The translations under genes and the position numbers were made by a program. This document shows, one piece after another, positions 1 to 5,006 of a stretch of 6,341 bases of DNA (position 1 is the stretch's first letter; each line of letters starts with the position of its first letter). The stretch comes from Nitrososphaerales archaeon TH5895 (lineage in GTDB: Archaea > Thermoproteota > Nitrososphaeria > Nitrososphaerales > Nitrososphaeraceae), in the NCBI GenBank assembly GCA_014523695.1, contig JAATVS010000215.1:1-6341 (forward strand), given 5' to 3'. The notes beneath the pieces are model-generated. The model was not told the DNA's origin. It made no database searches and worked only from the letters and a program-made list of their open reading frames with translations.

Positions 1-84
1 AAATACATAAGTATAGGAATCGGGAGTTTCCTTTATTTTATCCTTTATCTGCCATTCGAATACGGGGGTCTGGGATTTAGACAT
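1..84 (-). CDS. N-terminus of a probable FAD/NAD(P)-binding oxidoreductase (ferredoxin reductase-like), cut by the window edge
   Basis: Read from an ATG at 84 towards position 1, the frame stays open for 28 codons and leaves the window. The peptide begins MSKSQTPVFEW and continues with a basic stretch into ETPDSYTYVF. A first strand of the type 'IK..ETPD.YTYVF' is what opens the FAD-binding beta-barrel of ferredoxin-NADP reductase and related flavoproteins, where the usual pattern is 'I..ETPDV.TF.F'. If so, the complete protein would move electrons between NAD(P)H and a ferredoxin or an oxygenase partner in the cytoplasm. Only the first strand is visible: the RxYS flavin motif and the nucleotide-binding domain lie outside. 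A TATA-like box lies about 50 bases upstream and there is no Shine-Dalgarno site. The gene is divergent from the PsbP-like gene. I am fairly sure it is coding and only moderately sure of the family. Confidence 0.5.
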   Translation of the reverse strand, partial: MSKSQTPVFEWQIKDKIKETPDSYTYVF

Positions 85-128
85 GGATTCTTTTGTTGGA
101 GGAGAAAATACTTAACATTTTCCTAGTC

Positions 129-137
129 CTTATAAAT
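129..137 (-). promoter_or_regulatory. TATA box for the left-edge gene
   Basis: On the minus strand the bases read ATTTATAAG, a good archaeal TATA element. Its centre is about 49 bases before the ATG at 84. With initiation about 25 bases downstream, the leader would be about 24 bases and rich in pyrimidines (TCTCCTCC), without a Shine-Dalgarno site. Confidence 0.45.
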
Positions 138-366
138 CAATCTGACGGAATCAAGGAGGAATAATTTTTGCCAAATCAATCCGCAAATGTACTTACTTCT
201 TTGTATGAGACGAGAAAGGAGGTATTTTTGGTCTCGTAAAGGAGTGGCTTCGAAAAGGTACATATTCACTATGTTTCCTGCTCTGACTTTTCGGTATCCT
301 CATTTTATGCAACCTTAAGTAATAGGTAATTAAGGAAGAGCGAACTATGTTTTGGATAGTACAGTG

Positions 367-376
367 TTAATATAAG
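367..376 (+). promoter_or_regulatory. TATA box of the PsbP-like gene
   Basis: TTAATATAAG is an archaeal TATA-type element centred about 40 bases before the ATG at 411. Initiation about 25 bases downstream would give a leader of roughly 10-15 bases. No Shine-Dalgarno site precedes the ATG, which fits this short-leader arrangement. Confidence 0.5.
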
Positions 377-410
377 GAAATCTCCATTAGGACGGATCTT
401 ATCGATCGAA

Positions 411-1010
411 ATGGTTGGATTTAATTGGTCTGAAGGCGGTCAACGTTTTCAAAGAACTATTTTCTATGTTTTGATTGTTTTTATCCTGGTCTCCAGTGCT
501 TATTCCGCTGGTCCTGATGTTTTGGCTTTTTTTCACACTCCTCCTTTGGCCGATAATATGGTTACCTTTGATGATCGGGGTCTCGGGTTAGCTATCAAAT
601 ATCCTAGCAATTGGGAGAGATCAAAAATTGGTCAGGATCAGGTCACATTCATAGCTCCACGCGAAAGTAATTCGCCTTCCTTCCCAGCTGGGTTGGGCAT
701 AAAGGCACACAATATTTCATCCGTAGATGCCACACTAGATTCAATAGCAAAAGAAATAATCACTGATCTTGAACAAAATACTCGGGATTTTACCCTCTTG
801 AGCTCTAGTCAGTCGAAGCTAAATAGCATTGATTCTTACGAGATTTCTTTTAGTGCGACAGATGATAACGATGCAAAAAGGACAGCAATGCAGATAGTTG
901 TAAAGCCTGAAAATCTGGTCTACGTAATCACATACAAAGCCTACCCCGAAAAATATGAATCATACCTTCCTATCATACAGTCAATGCTAGATTCGTTAAA
1001 ATTTATGTGA
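411..1010 (+). CDS. PsbP-like domain protein, membrane-anchored or secreted
   Basis: This 199-residue protein has a hydrophobic segment at about residues 16-33 (TIFYVLIVFILVSSAYSA), which would be a signal peptide or single N-terminal anchor. The rest would lie outside the membrane. From about residue 50 it has the pattern of archaeal PsbP-like domains: a strand ending in KYPSNW (63-68), a FIAP strand (80-83), a helix (about 107-122), the pairs DSYEISFSA and RTAMQIVV, a YVITYKA strand (171-177), then YLPIIQSMLDSLKF as the closing helix. Length and order fit the single-domain versions common in ammonia-oxidising archaea. In plants PsbP serves photosystem II; in archaea the role is unknown and there is no photosystem here. 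One glycosylation sequon (Asn101-Ile-Ser) is present. The ATG at 411 is chosen because it precedes the anchor and follows a TATA box. The end carries tandem stops, TGA then TAA. Family assignment is confident, function is not. Confidence 0.82.
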   Translation: MVGFNWSEGGQRFQRTIFYVLIVFILVSSAYSAGPDVLAFFHTPPLADNMVTFDDRGLGLAIKYPSNWERSKIGQDQVTFIAPRESNSPSFPAGLGIKAHNISSVDATLDSIAKEIITDLEQNTRDFTLLSSSQSKLNSIDSYEISFSATDDNDAKRTAMQIVVKPENLVYVITYKAYPEKYESYLPIIQSMLDSLKFM

Positions 1011-1049
1011 TAAATATCTTGAAGCGCTCGCCTTCAGCTGCATTTAATT

Positions 1050-1094
1050 AAAAATATCGGATCATTCTCAATTTTCAGTGATTTTTGATGATCC
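1050..1094 (-). terminator. Hairpin plus T-run terminator after the Cys/His mini-protein gene
   Basis: GGATCAT (1059-1065) and ATGATCC (1088-1094) are perfect 7-base inverted arms around a 22-base loop. On the minus strand the hairpin is followed by ATATTTTTAATT (T-run at 1050-1054), as expected at the end of a minus-strand transcript. It lies between two convergent genes and could also slow plus-strand transcription from the PsbP-like gene. Archaeal termination depends mainly on the T-run, which is short here. Confidence 0.4.
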
Positions 1095-1162
1095 TCACTG
1101 TTGCTTGATCTGTGCATACTGTTATTTGGGCATGCCAAACGTCTTCAATATCGCATTTCCTA

Positions 1163-1303
1163 CTAACCAACTGCGCCAATAATAGCGTTCTGCGGGTGCT
1201 TACACCGGCAGTGATTACTACCATGTTCAGAAAATTTGTGTTTACAACGATAATAGGTACAGATTGGCTCTGATTGCTCACCCCATACGTCAGTAATTTT
1301 CAT
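1163..1303 (-). CDS. 46-residue Cys/His-rich mini-protein, probable zinc-binding
   Basis: From the ATG at 1303 the minus strand encodes 46 residues ending in tandem TAG stops. The centre, residues 15-36, holds four Cys and four His in 22 positions: Cys15, Cys20, His22, His27, His31, Cys32, Cys34 and His36, in segments reading CTYYRCKHKFSEHG and CRCKHPQN. This density and spacing are typical of a small structural zinc site, though I cannot match it to a named zinc-finger family. There is no membrane segment or signal peptide, so it should be cytoplasmic. It may bind nucleic acid or a protein partner, but that is inference. A symmetric TATA element about 30 bases upstream would give a leader of only a few bases, supporting this start. 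A 68-codon ORF in another frame (1075-1281) overlaps it; I prefer this frame because of the Cys/His pattern and promoter position. Confidence 0.6.
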   Translation of the reverse strand: MKITDVWGEQSEPICTYYRCKHKFSEHGSNHCRCKHPQNAIIGAVG

Positions 1304-1329
1304 TTATTAATCATGTTACATATGTCGAT

Positions 1330-1341
1330 ACAATATATTGT
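1330..1341 (-). promoter_or_regulatory. Palindromic TATA box of the Cys/His mini-protein gene
   Basis: ACAATATATTGT is a 12-base perfect palindrome containing ATATAT. Its centre is about 32 bases before the ATG at 1303, so a transcript would begin within about 10 bases of the start codon. The symmetry means it could in principle work in either direction, but no plausible plus-strand gene starts nearby. Confidence 0.45.
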
Positions 1342-1539
1342 TAATGCAAGAAGCTTAGGGTCACGTTCGGAAGGCACTGACAATTAATTTTAGATAATTT
1401 CTTGCCGTCCCGATATGAAGTACGGAAAAATTAACATCAAGTTTATAAAAATAATTCATTAATACACTTAAAAAGATGATAAACGTTAGGGTATATTTTA
1501 ATGTTTGTAGGATTCTACTGCCAAAAGATTACCAAATAG
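1342..1539. other. Intergenic region with an orphan TATA box and a possible micro-ORF
   Basis: This is AT-rich spacer between two divergent genes. TTTATAAAAATA at about 1442-1453 is a strong TATA-like element with no recognised gene. About 30 bases downstream an ATG at 1476 opens a 24-codon plus-strand ORF (MINVRVYFNV...) that ends at the TAA at 1548-1550. The spacing suits a leaderless transcript, but the ORF is too short to be trusted and its end overlaps the TATA box of the next gene. TAGGGTA at 1487-1493 matches part of the MarR half-site. Nothing else is apparent. Confidence 0.3.
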
Positions 1540-1550
1540 TTAATATTTAA
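1540..1550 (+). promoter_or_regulatory. TATA box of the DUF6659-like gene
   Basis: TTAATATTTAA is centred about 36 bases before the ATG at 1581. Initiation about 25 bases downstream would fall near 1570, leaving a leader of about 10 bases without a Shine-Dalgarno site. Confidence 0.5.
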
Positions 1551-1560
1551 CATGGGATAG

Positions 1561-1570
1561 TAATACCCTT
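1561..1570. promoter_or_regulatory. Possible MarR half-site before the DUF6659-like gene
   Basis: TAATACCCTT matches 8 of 10 bases of the right arm of the MarR inverted repeat (TAGTACCCTA). It lies between the TATA box and the ATG, at or near the predicted transcription start, the same relative place as the operator before the MarR gene. No matching left arm is present at the same spacing, so only weak or no binding is expected. Confidence 0.2.
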
Positions 1571-1580
1571 GCCTTAGCAA

Positions 1581-2066
1581 ATGCATGAGCGAGATTTCCT
1601 TCATGAAGTCTGCATAAGTGCTTTATCTGTTAGCAAGAAAGTGAGTTTTGCGGGGATAGTGGACAGTAATGGCAAACTTTTGCTCGGTCATGAAAAGAAG
1701 AATGCCGATACCAACAGACGACGATTACTTTGTTATATTGGTGACTATGAGAATAAAGTTGTCGTTAGCATATATTTCAAACATCTCGCACCAATGTTAA
1801 ATGAAATAATAAAGAGGCATTTTTTTGATATGAAATCCAGTACTTCGATCTATGATAATAACACAGCCGATCGGGAGGGTGCCATTCGGATTTACGAGAT
1901 CAACGAATTTTATGTCTTGGACGTTGCTAGCAATATTAAATTGGGCTTCATCCCAATTACTGAAACTGCAGACAAATTCCTTTGCGTCTACTTAGAATCA
2001 CATATGGTCGAAATGTCCAACACTTCGTATCATAGGATAATAGCCTCCATTAATAGATGCTTGTGA
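1581..2066 (+). CDS. Small uncharacterised protein resembling the thaumarchaeal DUF6659 group
   Basis: This 161-residue protein has no signal peptide or membrane segment and should be cytoplasmic. It opens with a helix (about residues 4-18), then VSFAGIVDSNGKLLLG (21-36), a beta-hairpin of the form '(V/I).FAGI(V/I)...GKL..G' that I associate with the DUF6659 proteins abundant in ammonia-oxidising archaea. Further strands follow at about 60-66, 102-114 (IRIYEINEFYVLDV) and 132-139 (KFLCVYLES), then a final helix (about 148-160). The mix suggests a compact alpha/beta domain, possibly PAS-, profilin- or roadblock-like, used for sensing or protein contacts. No catalytic residues stand out. The ATG at 1581 fits the TATA spacing. 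The gene has its own promoter, and the next plus-strand gene is about 350 bases away, so it is probably transcribed alone. The coding call is confident; the family is likely but unproven; the role is unknown. Confidence 0.75.
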   Translation: MHERDFLHEVCISALSVSKKVSFAGIVDSNGKLLLGHEKKNADTNRRRLLCYIGDYENKVVVSIYFKHLAPMLNEIIKRHFFDMKSSTSIYDNNTADREGAIRIYEINEFYVLDVASNIKLGFIPITETADKFLCVYLESHMVEMSNTSYHRIIASINRCL

Positions 2067-2378
2067 ATTAAGCTAGCAAGGTTTGGTAGTCTCCAATTGC
2101 CAGAGAATTTGCCAGATCAATAAGTTTGGTAATAGATTCATTCTTAACGCTGTAAACATCCGAATTATAATTTAGAAATTAGGATGATCAGGTAGCGATG
2201 AAGCAAATATTTATTTTATTTTCTTTTTGAGTGTGACTCACTTAGTCTTACATGGGATTTATATTAATGATTTACCAGACTCCTGTTAGCCTATACTTTG
2301 ATTCTATCTGGTGGCATTAACTCGATTTGGTGGTGTCGATTAGCTGAATGATTTGCTTGCCTGTCGCAAACAGGGTAA
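2067..2378. other. Intergenic region before the MarR gene
   Basis: No clear gene is present in these 312 bases. A plus-strand T-rich tract at 2210-2228 may end transcription from the DUF6659-like gene. On the minus strand an open stretch of 36 codons (2178-2068) encodes a helix-like sequence ending NESITKLIDLANSLAIGDYQ and four more residues; it lacks ATG, GTG or TTG near its beginning and its stop lies one base past the end of the DUF6659-like gene. It may be a gene remnant or chance. No riboswitch or long inverted repeat was seen. Confidence 0.3.
2210..2228 (+). terminator. T-rich tract, possible terminator of the DUF6659-like gene
   Basis: TTTATTTTATTTTCTTTTT starts 144 bases after the TGA of the DUF6659-like gene. 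Archaeal RNA polymerase can stop at such oligo-T tracts without a hairpin. The distance is long and no other plus-strand stop signal is seen earlier. Confidence 0.35.
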
Positions 2379-2390
2379 AGATTTAAATCT
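2379..2390 (+). promoter_or_regulatory. Palindromic TATA box of the MarR-efflux operon
   Basis: AGATTTAAATCT is a 12-base perfect palindrome whose core TTTAAAT serves as a TATA element, with a purine-rich GGTAAAG just upstream as a possible BRE. Initiation about 25 bases downstream falls near 2410, inside the inverted repeat at 2397-2421, leaving a leader of about 10 bases. Confidence 0.55.
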
Positions 2391-2396
2391 AATGAT

Positions 2397-2421
2397 TAGG
2401 GTACTAAGGATTAGTACCCTA
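2397..2421. promoter_or_regulatory. Probable MarR operator: perfect 10-bp inverted repeat
   Basis: TAGGGTACTA (2397-2406) and TAGTACCCTA (2412-2421) are perfect reverse complements separated by AGGAT. The last base is the A of the MarR start codon. Spacing between arm centres is 15 bases, and the size suits a winged-helix dimer. It covers the predicted transcription start just downstream of the TATA box, so bound protein would block polymerase. MarR proteins commonly bind such a repeat in their own promoter. Binding by this protein is inferred from position and symmetry. Confidence 0.65.
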
Positions 2422-2960
2422 TGTCAACTTTTGATTATGAAACTAATCCTGGGTTCATCATAAACAGGACTGCAAGATCTCTTTCACGTTCTTTAGATAT
2501 AAGGCTAAGAAATAGAGTCGGTATTACCTTTGCCCAGTGGAGAGTACTTGTTTTGCTAACAAAAACCCATGATGGCCTCTCACAAAAGGAAATCGCAGAA
2601 GGTCTTGGGTTGGAAGCACCTACCCTGATACCTATTCTTGACAAGTTGCAGAAGGATGGTTTTATTGAAAGGAGAGTTGACCGCAATGATAGAAGAAACA
2701 ACAGAATCTTTCGCGCTAAGAGGACATTCGAAATTTGGGAGACTACCCTTGAGTGTGCCTCTAAAGTGCTCACCATAGCATTGGCAGGTCTTCCAGATGA
2801 CAACGTACAGATTATGAAGGAGGTATTGGAAAAAATGTGGATTAATCTACAGGCAAATCTGGAACTATCCAATAAAACCCCTGCAACCATTGCAGGAATG
2901 GTTAGTCGAAAACAAAGATTACAAGAAACAACGGCCGCACAGCAGCAGCGGCAGGTCTGA
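2421..2960 (+). CDS. MarR-family winged-helix transcriptional regulator
   Basis: This 179-residue cytoplasmic DNA-binding protein shows the full MarR layout. An N-terminal dimerisation helix (about 10-32, INRTARSLSRSLDIRLR) leads to the ITFAQWRVLVLL helix (35-46). Then LSQKEIAEGLGL (53-64) forms the first part of the helix-turn-helix, APTLIPILDKLQKDG (66-80) is the recognition helix, and FIERRVDRNDRRNNRIF (81-97) is the wing, with the family's D-R-x-D-R-R motif at 87-92. C-terminal helices (about 102-147) complete the dimer interface. The family is normally 140-150 residues; the extra 30 are a polar, glutamine-rich tail. MarR proteins usually repress until a small phenolic or drug-like ligand, or an oxidant, releases them; there is no obvious cysteine sensor beyond a single Cys at 112. 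The inverted repeat touching its ATG and the efflux pump 21 bases downstream point to self-control and control of the pump. ATG 2421 is supported by the TATA spacing and the domain start. Confidence 0.88.
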   Translation: MSTFDYETNPGFIINRTARSLSRSLDIRLRNRVGITFAQWRVLVLLTKTHDGLSQKEIAEGLGLEAPTLIPILDKLQKDGFIERRVDRNDRRNNRIFRAKRTFEIWETTLECASKVLTIALAGLPDDNVQIMKEVLEKMWINLQANLELSNKTPATIAGMVSRKQRLQETTAAQQQRQV

Positions 2961-2981
2961 TGTACAGAGCATTATTGCAAG

Positions 2982-4619
2982 ATGCAGAACCCGCTAAAGA
3001 GTAAACAAAATCAAAATAGACGAAACGAAGGATTGCCAACTAAAGAGGATTCTAAACCCCTGGCCAGTCGTGGCGGAACTGCGATACCTCGTAAGGCCTG
3101 GAAGTTGCTAGTAATTCTAAGCTCCATTGCTACCATGGTGATGTACGTAGAGACCATGTTGATTCCTGCTATTCCTGATCTAATAAATGACTTTAATGTC
3201 TCTTACGGAACTTCTTCCTGGATCCTGACGACCTATTTAATCAGTGGAGCGGTCGCCACCCCCATAGTCGGTAAACTGTCTGACGTGTACGGAAAAAAGA
3301 AGGTTCTCTTATTAGTAATGCTAATTTATGCAATAGGAGTCTCATTCGCAGGGTTTGCCTCAAACATTTACACATTGCTACTCGTTAGGGCTATTCAAGG
3401 AATCGGAATGGGGATGTTTCCCATCGCATTTGGTATAATAAGAGATCAATTTCCAAGGGAAAAAATTTCAATAGGTCAGGGAATCATAAGTTCAATGTTC
3501 GCAGCAGGGGCGGCAGTAGGGCTTTCAGCAGGAGCATTAATTGTAGAGAATTTTGGGTGGCAAGCGACTTTTTTCACGATAATCCCAATCGCCATTCTAC
3601 TATTAATTACCATTTGGAGATTCGTACACATTGGAGAGAATCAGCAAATTGATCCAGCGCCAATAAAGTACTCCAATAGCAGAGGTAAGGAATCTAGTTT
3701 GGTTCCTGTAACCAACTTTGATGAGAAAGGGAGAAGAAGATTACAACTTGATATTAAAGGAGCAGTAGCTCTCGCAGTTTCTATAACTTCATTTTTGCTA
3801 TGCCTAACCTTAATTGAAACCTCTAGTGGTTTAGGCACTGCAAACAATTCATATGTTGGCATTATGTCAGCCTATGGCACGATTATATGTATAGCGATAG
3901 TAGCTGTTATTTCCTTTCTTCTATTCTTGCTTATTGAGAAAAGAGAGAGTTATCCACTTATCGATTTGCGACTTTTAGGAAATAAAGCGATACTGCCATC
4001 AATTCTAATAATCCTAATCGTAGGGCTATCAAATTTTATGGTGTTTCAAACCATACCAATACTAGTGAGAAATCCCGAGCCAATAGGTTTCGGAGCTGAC
4101 GTCGTCGACGCTGGAACTATTCAGTTACCATTTGCATTAGTATTTTTGGTATTCGGGCCGACTTCTGGTCTTATAATTTCAAGGTTAGGTTCCTTAAGAC
4201 CGGTAATAGTTGGAACTTCGATTATTACAGTTAGCTTTTTAGGACTTGTATTCTTCCATGACAGTCCAACTGCAATTTCAATTAACCTTGGTGTTCTTGC
4301 TACTGGATTGTCTTTCGCGGCTATTGGGGCAATGAACGTAATAATACTTGCCACTCCAAAAGAATATACAGGCATATCCCTTGGTATTGCAACCCTAGTG
4401 AGGATAATAGGGAGCGCTATAGGACCTGCTCTTGCGGCTATGTATATGCAATCAAGTCAGACTGTAATAGATATAGGTGTACTATCAAGGTCCTATCCCT
4501 CTGATTTCGCGTTCGTGATGATATTCTCTACAGCGACAGTGATTGCAGCTGGTTCGATCTTCCTATCTGTTTTGTTACACCGACGAGCAAGCCGTATGGC
4601 CATTCCTCAGCTTTCGTAA
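2982..4619 (+). CDS. Major facilitator superfamily drug efflux transporter, DHA2-type, about 14 helices
   Basis: This 545-residue integral membrane protein would export drugs or other hydrophobic compounds in exchange for protons. A polar cytoplasmic tail (1-39) precedes helix 1 (about 40-64, with ETMLIPAIP). Motif A, GKLSDVYGKKK (97-107), lies between helices 2 and 3, with the family's Asp at 101. Motif B, RAIQGIGMG (136-144), starts helix 4 with Arg136. A glycine/alanine-rich helix 5 (AAGAAVGLSAG, about 174-184) corresponds to the antiporter motif C region. A charged loop (214-256) splits the halves, then two extra helices (about 257-278, 295-318) and six more (about 336 to 532) give about 14 in total, as in EmrB/QacA transporters. 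Length is normal and nothing appears truncated. It follows the MarR gene by 21 bases in the same frame with no Shine-Dalgarno site and no separate promoter, so it should be cotranscribed and controlled by that regulator. The substrate cannot be read from the sequence. ATG 2982 is the first start after the in-frame MarR stop. Confidence 0.88.
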   Translation: MQNPLKSKQNQNRRNEGLPTKEDSKPLASRGGTAIPRKAWKLLVILSSIATMVMYVETMLIPAIPDLINDFNVSYGTSSWILTTYLISGAVATPIVGKLSDVYGKKKVLLLVMLIYAIGVSFAGFASNIYTLLLVRAIQGIGMGMFPIAFGIIRDQFPREKISIGQGIISSMFAAGAAVGLSAGALIVENFGWQATFFTIIPIAILLLITIWRFVHIGENQQIDPAPIKYSNSRGKESSLVPVTNFDEKGRRRLQLDIKGAVALAVSITSFLLCLTLIETSSGLGTANNSYVGIMSAYGTIICIAIVAVISFLLFLLIEKRESYPLIDLRLLGNKAILPSILIILIVGLSNFMVFQTIPILVRNPEPIGFGADVVDAGTIQLPFALVFLVFGPTSGLIISRLGSLRPVIVGTSIITVSFLGLVFFHDSPTAISINLGVLATGLSFAAIGAMNVIILATPKEYTGISLGIATLVRIIGSAIGPALAAMYMQSSQTVIDIGVLSRSYPSDFAFVMIFSTATVIAAGSIFLSVLLHRRASRMAIPQLS

Positions 4620-4640
4620 GTTCCACCTTGATCACGTGAG

Positions 4641-4677
4641 CAGCATAGAATTGACATTGCATTATTCATGCTGTTTC
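4641..4677. terminator. Possible weak shared terminator between convergent genes
   Basis: CAGCAT (4641-4646) and ATGCTG (4668-4673) form a 6-bp inverted repeat with a 21-base loop, followed on the plus strand by TTTCCCT. It lies in the 60-base gap between the transporter and the convergent minus-strand gene. A small palindrome, TCACGTGA (4632-4639), is next to it. There is no real T-run, so this is a weak call. Confidence 0.22.
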
Positions 4678-4679
4678 CC

Positions 4680-5006
4680 TCAATCAGATAATGTCACTCT
4701 TCTAGCTCCAATCTCGTTAACAACATAGTGGTCTTGTCCTATCCCGATTATGTCTCCTGGTGAGATTCTATCGTGTGTTCTCTTTCTTCTTAGGGGCTTC
4801 CCAAATGGTTTTCTTTGCTGTTTGAATATCAACCAAATCCTTCCAACATTTAATACATTCTTAAACTCAGATTCCCAAACAAGATCATATACTGTCGATA
4901 GCGCTTGGAAGCTGATACTGTTATTTCTGATAAGTAAATCAGCTTCAGGTTCCCTGCAAAAATATACTCTTACTATCACTTGTAAACTGCAAGATCTAGT
5001 ACACAT
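4680..5006 (-). CDS. Uncharacterised small protein, possibly beta-grasp (ubiquitin-like)
   Basis: From the ATG at 5006 the ORF encodes 108 residues. An in-frame TGA lies directly upstream, so it cannot start earlier. The first nine residues (MCTRSCSLQ) look poor, and a GTG at 4979 giving a 99-residue protein beginning VIVRVYF may be the true start. Visible parts: strands IVRVYF (11-16) and about 24-33, a helix ALSTVYDLVWESE (35-47), a strand NVGRIWLIF (53-61), a basic loop (63-80, KPLRRKRTHDR), then ISPGDIIGIG (81-90) and YVVNEIGARRV (94-104). The order strand-strand-helix-strand-'GD.I.IG' resembles ubiquitin/MoaD-like or S4/TGS-type beta-grasp folds, but there is no C-terminal Gly-Gly, so it would not be a MoaD-like sulfur carrier. 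The basic loop could bind RNA. Function is unknown. A TATA-like element at 5088-5098 would leave a leader of at least 55 bases. It converges on the transporter gene. A plus-strand ORF (4750-5037) overlaps and looks less protein-like. Confidence 0.55.
   Translation of the reverse strand: MCTRSCSLQVIVRVYFCREPEADLLIRNNSISFQALSTVYDLVWESEFKNVLNVGRIWLIFKQQRKPFGKPLRRKRTHDRISPGDIIGIGQDHYVVNEIGARRVTLSD

Larger units (their letters stand above)
85..410. other. Divergent intergenic region with two Shine-Dalgarno-like motifs
   Basis: This 326-base spacer separates two divergent genes and carries the promoter of each. No gene of normal length is present. On the plus strand AAGGAGG occurs twice, at 153-159 and 216-222, and each is followed within a few bases by TTTTTG. 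From the first TTG (168) a 23-codon ORF runs to TAA at 237-239, and the second TTG lies in the same frame. The second AAGGAGG is inside the loop of a 6-bp inverted repeat (ACGAGA 210-215, TCTCGT 232-237). A 5-bp inverted repeat (ACTAT 344-348, ATAGT 356-360) lies just before the TATA box of the PsbP-like gene and could be a weak operator. None of these is strong enough to call as a gene or a defined site. Confidence 0.35.

Noticed and set aside
54..76. TTCGAAT-like bases suggesting a tRNA T-loop
   Set aside because: No acceptor, D or anticodon stems can be formed around it, and the bases belong to the left-edge coding region.
1075..1281. 68-codon minus-strand ORF
   Set aside because: It overlaps the Cys/His mini-protein in another frame. 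The mini-protein has a clear metal-binding pattern and a better-placed promoter.
2435..2890. 151-codon minus-strand ORF inside the MarR gene
   Set aside because: It is the antisense shadow of a clear MarR protein.
2960..3004. 14-codon ORF starting at the TGATG overlap after the MarR gene
   Set aside because: The stop/start overlap looks like coupling, but the frame ends after 14 codons within the transporter start and is not the transporter frame.
3641..4375. Minus-strand ORFs inside the transporter gene
   Set aside because: They are antisense shadows of transmembrane coding sequence with no promoter or domain of their own.
4543..4728. 61-codon plus-strand ORF across the transporter end
   Set aside because: It starts inside the transporter gene in another frame and its translation shows no recognisable pattern.
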